Assembly (NCBI GenBank): GCA_903958265.1
Contig: CAJBSQ010000251.1
Coordinates: 1 to 10,844, forward strand
DNA length: 10,844 nt
Direction of reading: 5' to 3'
From: an uncultured Planctomycetaceae bacterium
Lineage (GTDB): Bacteria; Planctomycetota; Planctomycetia; Pirellulales; UBA1268
Shown here: piece after piece, positions 6,625 through 10,844 of the stretch
Layout of the letters: each line of letters opens with the position of its first letter
Position numbering within the stretch: the stretch's first letter is position 1
Translations under genes and position numbers: made by a program
Notes under the pieces: model-generated
What the model saw: the letters and a program-made list of their open reading frames with translations, nothing else
The model's database searches: none
What the model was told of the DNA's origin: nothing

Positions 6625-7848
6625 GCCGAGCACCGTGGCCCGGGCAACGCGGCCGACGCCCAGCATGTAGGCCGCCGTGCGGAGCGGAACCTGCCGCGAC
6701 GCGGAGAGCTGCCAGACCTGCTCGAAGGCCTGGCCGAGGATCCGGTCGAGTTCACCGCGGACGCGATCGAGGCTCCACTGGTAGTGCTGTCGGTTCTGCA
6801 CCCACTCGAACCAGCTCGCGGTTACACCTCCGGCATTGGCAAGGATGTCGGGGAGCACCACCACGCCGCGGGCGGCCAGCAGGTCGTCGGCTGCGGGCTC
6901 GATCGGGGCGTTGGCCGCCTCGACCACGATCGGGGCCCGGATCGCTGCCGCATTGGTGCCGGTGATCACGCCGCCGAGCGCCGCAGGAATCAGCACGTCG
7001 CAGTCGGCCGCGAGGAGTTCCGAGCCGGTGATCGCCTCGCCGCCGCCGAAGCCCACCAGCCGGCCGGCGTGGGATCGCGCGTGCCGCAGCAGTTCGAGCA
7101 CGTCGAGGCCGCGCTGGTCGTGAAAGGAGTTGGTGGCATCGCCCACCGCGACGATCCGACATTCGGCGTCGTGGAGATACTTGGCGGCGTGGGTGCCGAC
7201 GTTGCCGAAGCCCTGGATTGCGATCCGCGTGCCGGGAATCTTCCGGCCGAGGCGGCTGAGCAGCTTGAGCGTGAGCGCGCCCACGCCGCGGCCGGTGGCC
7301 TCCTCGCGGCCGGGGAGGCCATGGAACTCGACCGGCTTGCCGGTGACGCAGGCCGGCGAGAAGCCGTGGTACTTGCCGTACTGGTTCATGATCCAGGCCA
7401 TCATGTCGGCTGTCGTGCCCATGTCGGGCGCGGGGATGTCGACGTCGGGGCCGAACAGGTCGTGGATGGCGTCGACGAACTTCCTCGTCACCCGCTCCAG
7501 TTCGCGGAGCGAGCAGTCGGCCGGTGCGATCGTCACGCCCCCCTTCGCGCCGCCGTAGGGGATGTCGACGACCGCGGTCTTCCAGGTCATCAGGGCCGCC
7601 AGCGCCCGCACGTCATCGAGGTCTACCTGGGGGTGGTAGCGCAGCCCCCCTTTGAACGGCCCTCGGGCGTCGTTGTGCTGCACGCGGTAGCCGATGAACG
7701 TCGCGATTTCCCCTGAATCCCGCTCGATCGGCAGCTGCACCCGAACCTCCCGCTTCGCCGTCAGCAGGAGCCGCCGCATGCTCTCCGACAGGTCGAGCTG
7801 GGCCGCCGCCCTGTCGAAATAGATCCGCGCGGCTTCGTTGGCATGCAT
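6613..7848 (-). CDS. gdhA: Glutamate dehydrogenase (Glu/Leu/Phe/Val dehydrogenase family)
   Basis: The 411-residue enzyme interconverts glutamate and 2-oxoglutarate plus ammonia in the cytoplasm; the length fits the hexameric small-subunit class. The N-terminal substrate domain shows GPFKGGLRYHP (63-73), MTWKTAVVDIPYGGAKGGV (87-105) and APDMGT (140-145). Expected catalytic or binding residues K66, K90, K102 and D142 are all present. The Rossmann domain has IQGFGNVG (211-218). The C-terminal part has LPDILANAGGVTASWFEWVQ (332-351). Coenzyme preference is not certain; D237 near the end of the second strand would fit NAD. The start is ATG 7846-7848 (MHANEAARIYFDRA), which gives the usual length. 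An in-frame ATG at 7888-7890 would add 14 Pro/Ser/Arg-rich residues and is less likely. No Shine-Dalgarno site is seen. The frame remains open far upstream, but that part is the antisense of the kinase-like gene. Confidence 0.95.
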   Translation of the reverse strand: MHANEAARIYFDRAAAQLDLSESMRRLLLTAKREVRVQLPIERDSGEIATFIGYRVQHNDARGPFKGGLRYHPQVDLDDVRALAALMTWKTAVVDIPYGGAKGGVTIAPADCSLRELERVTRKFVDAIHDLFGPDVDIPAPDMGTTADMMAWIMNQYGKYHGFSPACVTGKPVEFHGLPGREEATGRGVGALTLKLLSRLGRKIPGTRIAIQGFGNVGTHAAKYLHDAECRIVAVGDATNSFHDQRGLDVLELLRHARSHAGRLVGFGGGEAITGSELLAADCDVLIPAALGGVITGTNAAAIRAPIVVEAANAPIEPAADDLLAARGVVVLPDILANAGGVTASWFEWVQNRQHYQWSLDRVRGELDRILGQAFEQVWQLSASRQVPLRTAAYMLGVGRVARATVLGGVT

Positions 7849-7876
7849 GGGCGTGGGACTCCGGCTGGGGCGGTGA

Positions 7877-7935
7877 GGGGCCGGGATCATAGCAGCCGGG
7901 TGTGGGGGCCGGGGCAGCGGTACTGTGGGGCCGGG
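7877..7935 (+). repeat. Three direct copies of GGGGCCGGG in a G-run-rich divergent promoter region
   Basis: GGGGCCGGG occurs at 7877-7885, 7905-7913 and 7927-7935 in the 141-bp gap between the dehydrogenase and kinase-like starts. Several neighbouring G-runs on the plus strand (for example 7898-7900, 7904-7908, 7911-7914) could support a G-quadruplex with one long loop. This may only reflect the high GC. No clear promoter boxes are seen in the gap. Confidence 0.3.
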
Positions 7936-7942
7936 CCTCGCG

Positions 7943-7969
7943 CCGATCGTGACCACGCGGTACGATCGG
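7943..7969. promoter_or_regulatory. Perfect 8-bp inverted repeat, candidate operator upstream of the kinase-like gene
   Basis: CCGATCGT (7943-7950) and ACGATCGG (7962-7969) are exact reverse complements separated by 11 nt, centred about 34 bp before GTG 7990. The centre-to-centre distance of 19 bp is near two helical turns, as in dimeric regulator sites. It could also fold as a leader hairpin. Each arm contains the self-complementary core CGATCG. Confidence 0.35.
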
Positions 7970-7980
7970 GGGAGACCGAC

Positions 7981-7985
7981 GAGGA
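7981..7985 (+). promoter_or_regulatory. Shine-Dalgarno-like GAGGA supporting GTG 7990
   Basis: GAGGA lies 4 nt before GTG 7990-7992. I saw no better start in this frame in the 7921-7989 stretch, so it supports 7990 as the start of the kinase-like gene. Confidence 0.5.
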
Positions 7986-7989
7986 CCCC

Positions 7990-10844
7990 GTGCCCGCTCC
8001 CACGCCCGACGAGTTTTGGCAACTGCTCGTCCGCACCAGGCTGCTCGAGCCCGGTGCGGCGGCAGCACTCCGCGCCGAGCATGCGACCCTGCCCTCGGCC
8101 GCCGTCGACGGATCCACGAAGGCGATCGCGGCCTGGCTCTGCGGCCGGGGTGTGATCACGCGGTGGCAGGCCAGGCGGGTGGCCATCGGAGACACCGGCC
8201 CGTTCTTCCTCGGCGAGTATCGCCTCCTCGAGCGTCACGACCGCGAGGGCGATGGCCTGCTGTTTACGGCCAGGCACGAGCCATCGGGCCGTGTCGTCGC
8301 GGTGATGCTGCTCAACGGAAAACGGTGCCGCGAGATCGAGCTCTGGACGGAGATCGTCCGCCGCACCACCGCCGCCCACCGCGCCGCCGACCCGATGCTC
8401 GGCCGCACGTGGTCTCTGGAGCAGGCCAACGGCAGCCGCTTCATCGTCTGCGAACTGCTGGCGGGCACCAACGTCGCCGACGAACTGGAGCGGCTCGGGC
8501 CGTTGCCGCCCCAGCAGGCGGGCGTGCTGGTGTGGCAGATCGCCAAGGCCGTGGGCGAGTTGCACGGTCTCGGCAGCGTTCACGGGAGCCTGTCGCTCGA
8601 CGCCCTGCGGCGCGAGCCGCCGCCGCCGGGAGGCGGCGAGCGGAACGGTCGGGTGCGGCTGCTGCAGTTCCCGTTGGCCGGCGACCCGCACCAGCTGCCC
8701 CTGCGGCCGCCGCTGGCGAGTGAGACCGAGCTGACGCGGCTGGCTCGGCGGGCCGCGTACGTCGCTCCGGAGCTGCTCGATCCCGCGGCAGCCTGCAGCC
8801 CGCGGTCGGATGTCTACGCCTTGGGGGCGATGCTCTTCGCGTTGCTCTCGGGCCGACCGCCGTGCTGGAACGGTGACGCGCAAGACACCCTGCAGGCCGC
8901 GGCGACGACGGGCCCCGCGTTGCTGCCGGCCAGCGTGCCGCCGCCGCTGGTAGAGCTGGTGGGTTTCATGATGGCCCGCGATCCAGCGAGCCGCTACGGC
9001 AGCGCGGCCGAGGCCGCTGCTGCCGTCGCGGTGTGCCTGGGGCTCGCCGAGCCCGCGGCGACTCCTGCACCAACACCGGAAGCGAGGCCGACGGCGAACC
9101 CGCGGCCCACGGCCGACGACTCCGTGCCCGACTTCTCCTTCGCCGAGCCTGTTCCCGGGGCACGACGAACCGCGGCGACTGGCACGCGGCGACCCAGCCG
9201 TCTGCCGCTGATGGGCGGCCTCGTCGCGGCCGCGATTCTTGCGGGGGCTGCGGGCCTGATCTGGAGCCGGCTGGACCGCGGCGAGGCCGACGGCGGTCGC
9301 GGGCCTGTGACGCGTCGATCCCAGCAGCAGAAGCCCGCTGGGGACGGGGCAGGCTCCGCCGCGTCGGGCGACCGGTCTGGTCGTCAGGCGGAGCCTGCCC
9401 CACCTCCGTCCACACCGGTTGAGGCCGCGGCCGCGGCGGCCCCCGAGGTGCCGGCTGCGTCGCCGTCACCGGTCGTCCTGCGGCAGGTCGTTGTCGACTC
9501 GCCCAGTCTGCCGTGGGCGTCGCCCACAGCTGGAGCTCCCCCGTCGCTCTCCTACCTGCCGCCGGGATCGCAACTCGTGCTTCTGGCCCGGCTGGCCGAT
9601 CTCGCGGCCGACGACGAGGGCAGCCTGTTTCTGAAGTCGCTCGGGCCTGCCGCGGAAGCGGCGATGGCCACGCTTGTCACCCTCAGTGGCGGTGATGGTG
9701 CCGCTATCGATTCGCTGCAGGCCGGGTGGCAGGCGGGCGGACCGGACGAGGTCGTGGGCGGATGGGTGGTGCGGTTCGTCGAGGGGCGTGGAGCCCCCGC
9801 CGACGAGGCCGCGCGAGCCCGGGCCTGGGGGCCGACGACCACGATCGACCTCGCGGGAGAGCAGGTGTTTGAGACGACCACGCTCAGCTTGTGGCTGCCG
9901 GCGGCGGAGCAGGGCCGCGTGCTCGTGATCGCGCCGCGGATCATGGTGGCCAGCGACCTACCGCTCGGCTCCGTAGCCTCCGTCGACGCGGCCCGCGAGC
10001 CGCTGATCGCCAGGATCATCCGCGAGACCGTGCCGCTCGCGGCCGAGTCTGGAACATCACTGAAGGCGGCGCTGCCCCGCGACCTCGAGACGCTCGTCGG
10101 GATGCTCGACGCCGACCGCCACGTGACGCTCTTCGGATCACCGCACTACCTCCTCAACACGGGCCGACCGGTGCTCGCGGGACCGCTGGCGAAACTGGCG
10201 GAGCCGATGGACCGACTGTTCGGAGAATCGCTGCCGGCGGCGGCGCTCTCGCTGCACTTCGGTGGAAACTGCTACGTCGAGATGGATGTGGTGGCCGCGC
10301 TCGACGTGCCCCCCAAGACGCTCGCCCGCGACATCGCTGGCCGAGTGGACGGCCTCGCGGATCAGGTTGAGCTCGGCTGTGCGGCGCTCAATCCCGATCC
10401 GTATGGTCGCGTGCTCGTACTTCGATTGCCAGCCATGCTCCGCACGCTCGCGGCGCAGCTGCGGTCGGGGGCGGAGGGGCAGGGGGTGGTGCTCAATGCC
10501 TACCTGCCGCGGCATGCGGCCCACAACATCGCGCTGGCTGCGGAGATCGCGCTGGCGCAGTCGCCCGGGGCGACCGTCGCGGCGAAACCGGCCGTCTCGG
10601 TGCCCGAGGAGCCGCAGGGTGCCCTGGGGAAACTGTCCCGGAAGATCACGCTGGCGTTCGCGAAGGACAATCTGGAGCGGTCGATTCAGATCCTGGCGGA
10701 CGAGACGGGCGTGCCGATGGAGATCCTCGGCGGCGATCTCCAGCTCGAGGGGATCACGAAGAACCAGTCGTTCGGCCTCGACGAGCAGGACAAGCCGGCT
10801 GACCAGGTCCTCCGCGTGATCCTGGCGAAGTCGAATCCGGACGG
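7990..10844 (+). CDS. Membrane-anchored Ser/Thr pseudokinase with large outer region and STN/N0-like domain, 3' end cut by window edge
   Basis: One frame is open from GTG 7990 to the window end: 951 residues, no stop. Residues 5-80 match the leader of planctomycete kinases (ITRWQARR at 56-63, FFLGEYRLL at 72-80). Residues 77-350 follow a protein kinase fold, but the active site is lost: the glycine loop is degraded, the VAVK lysine is M106 (VVAVMLL), HRD is HGS (198-200), and no DFG is found. Structural motifs persist: YVAPELL (257-263), SDVYALG (273-279), DPASR (331-335). A Pro/Ala-rich linker, one transmembrane helix (about 405-424) and a second low-complexity linker follow. Residues 519-860 are an unrecognised outer region starting SLSYLPPGSQLVLLARLADL. 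Residues 885-951 (ITLAFAKDNLERSIQILADE onward) resemble STN/secretin N0 domains. A scaffold or sensor role is inference; the true C-terminus is unseen. Confidence 0.85.
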   Translation, partial: MPAPTPDEFWQLLVRTRLLEPGAAAALRAEHATLPSAAVDGSTKAIAAWLCGRGVITRWQARRVAIGDTGPFFLGEYRLLERHDREGDGLLFTARHEPSGRVVAVMLLNGKRCREIELWTEIVRRTTAAHRAADPMLGRTWSLEQANGSRFIVCELLAGTNVADELERLGPLPPQQAGVLVWQIAKAVGELHGLGSVHGSLSLDALRREPPPPGGGERNGRVRLLQFPLAGDPHQLPLRPPLASETELTRLARRAAYVAPELLDPAAACSPRSDVYALGAMLFALLSGRPPCWNGDAQDTLQAAATTGPALLPASVPPPLVELVGFMMARDPASRYGSAAEAAAAVAVCLGLAEPAATPAPTPEARPTANPRPTADDSVPDFSFAEPVPGARRTAATGTRRPSRLPLMGGLVAAAILAGAAGLIWSRLDRGEADGGRGPVTRRSQQQKPAGDGAGSAASGDRSGRQAEPAPPPSTPVEAAAAAAPEVPAASPSPVVLRQVVVDSPSLPWASPTAGAPPSLSYLPPGSQLVLLARLADLAADDEGSLFLKSLGPAAEAAMATLVTLSGGDGAAIDSLQAGWQAGGPDEVVGGWVVRFVEGRGAPADEAARARAWGPTTTIDLAGEQVFETTTLSLWLPAAEQGRVLVIAPRIMVASDLPLGSVASVDAAREPLIARIIRETVPLAAESGTSLKAALPRDLETLVGMLDADRHVTLFGSPHYLLNTGRPVLAGPLAKLAEPMDRLFGESLPAAALSLHFGGNCYVEMDVVAALDVPPKTLARDIAGRVDGLADQVELGCAALNPDPYGRVLVLRLPAMLRTLAAQLRSGAEGQGVVLNAYLPRHAAHNIALAAEIALAQSPGATVAAKPAVSVPEEPQGALGKLSRKITLAFAKDNLERSIQILADETGVPMEILGGDLQLEGITKNQSFGLDEQDKPADQVLRVILAKSNPD
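9346..9401. repeat. Perfect 15-bp inverted repeat (REP/MITE-like hairpin) inside the pseudokinase gene
   Basis: GGGGCAGGCTCCGCC (9346-9360) and its exact reverse complement GGCGGAGCCTGCCCC (9387-9401) flank a 26-nt loop. The loop can itself form a 5-bp stem, CGACC (9369-9373) with GGTCG (9379-9383). The 56-bp unit lies in frame in the low-complexity linker after the transmembrane helix, residues about 453-471. A perfect 15-bp palindromic pair inside coding DNA is unlikely by chance and looks like a dispersed palindromic element that inserted where the protein tolerates it. No second copy is in this window. Confidence 0.75.

Noticed and set aside
8621..8638. CGCCGCC/GGCGGCG 7-bp inverted repeat with a GGGA loop inside the kinase-like gene
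   Set aside because: It is made of proline and glycine codon runs (PPPPGGG) in a high-GC gene, so base composition alone explains it.
7849..8883. N-terminal extension of the glutamate dehydrogenase frame to 8883
   Set aside because: Residues upstream of MHANEAAR are Arg/Pro/Gln-rich, have no family counterpart, and lie antisense to the conserved kinase-like leader. Start 7848 gives the standard family length.
9513..9527. GTGGGCG-T-CGCCCAC near-palindrome in the outer linker of the kinase-like gene
   Set aside because: The single-base centre cannot form a proper hairpin loop and the arms are short. It lacks the length and nested structure of the 9346-9401 element.
8016..10819. Several plus- and minus-strand frames of 60-235 codons within the kinase-like gene
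   Set aside because: A single frame from 7990 runs without a stop to the window end and carries all recognisable kinase-like motifs. The others are Arg/Ala/Pro-rich shadows.
1..10844. CRISPR arrays, tRNA/rRNA genes, insertion sequences, phage or toxin-antitoxin modules
   Set aside because: No regularly spaced repeats, no tRNA-like cloverleaf motifs and no transposase, integrase or toxin-like reading frames were seen. The apparent coding frames are accounted for by the seven genes listed.

Overview
The window is high-GC DNA packed almost completely with genes. It most likely comes from a planctomycete (Planctomycetota, Pirellulales-like). The arguments are the GC-rich codon use, the frequent lack of Shine-Dalgarno sites, a cytochrome b fused to c-type cytochrome domains, and a large kinase-like protein. 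That protein's N-terminal block (ending in 'ITRWQ' and 'FFLGEYRLL') matches the leader I know from planctomycete Ser/Thr kinases. The assignment is inferred from gene content; there is no rRNA or other marker here.

Layout. (1) Positions 1-896, minus strand: a Ppx/GppA phosphatase whose last few residues lie beyond the left edge. (2) A 97-bp divergent intergenic region with a small hairpin. (3) Positions 994-6608, plus strand: five tightly packed genes, ribF (FAD synthase), an NrnA-like DHH phosphoesterase, a Tat-targeted Rieske protein, a cytochrome b fused to two cytochrome c domains, and a secreted CapA-like protein. Joints are 4-bp ATGA overlaps or gaps of 6-10 nt, so co-transcription is likely. 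(4) Positions 6613-7848, minus strand: glutamate dehydrogenase, convergent with the capA-like gene, only 4 nt between stops. (5) A 141-bp divergent region with G-runs and an 8-bp inverted repeat. (6) Position 7990 to the right edge, plus strand: one uninterrupted reading frame of at least 951 codons encoding a degenerate kinase, a transmembrane helix, a large outer region, and a domain resembling STN/secretin N0 at the truncated end.

Function. Rieske and cytochrome b-c form the core of a quinol:cytochrome c (b6c/bc1-like) complex. The cytochrome c1 role seems to be supplied by the fused dihaem tail. RibF supplies FMN/FAD and NrnA recycles nanoRNA/pAp; they are housekeeping genes joined to the respiratory pair. 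The most unusual items are the membrane pseudokinase and the perfect 15-bp inverted repeat (56-bp REP/MITE-like hairpin) in frame in its linker. No gene-free stretch exceeds 300 bases. I saw no tRNA, rRNA, CRISPR array or insertion sequence.
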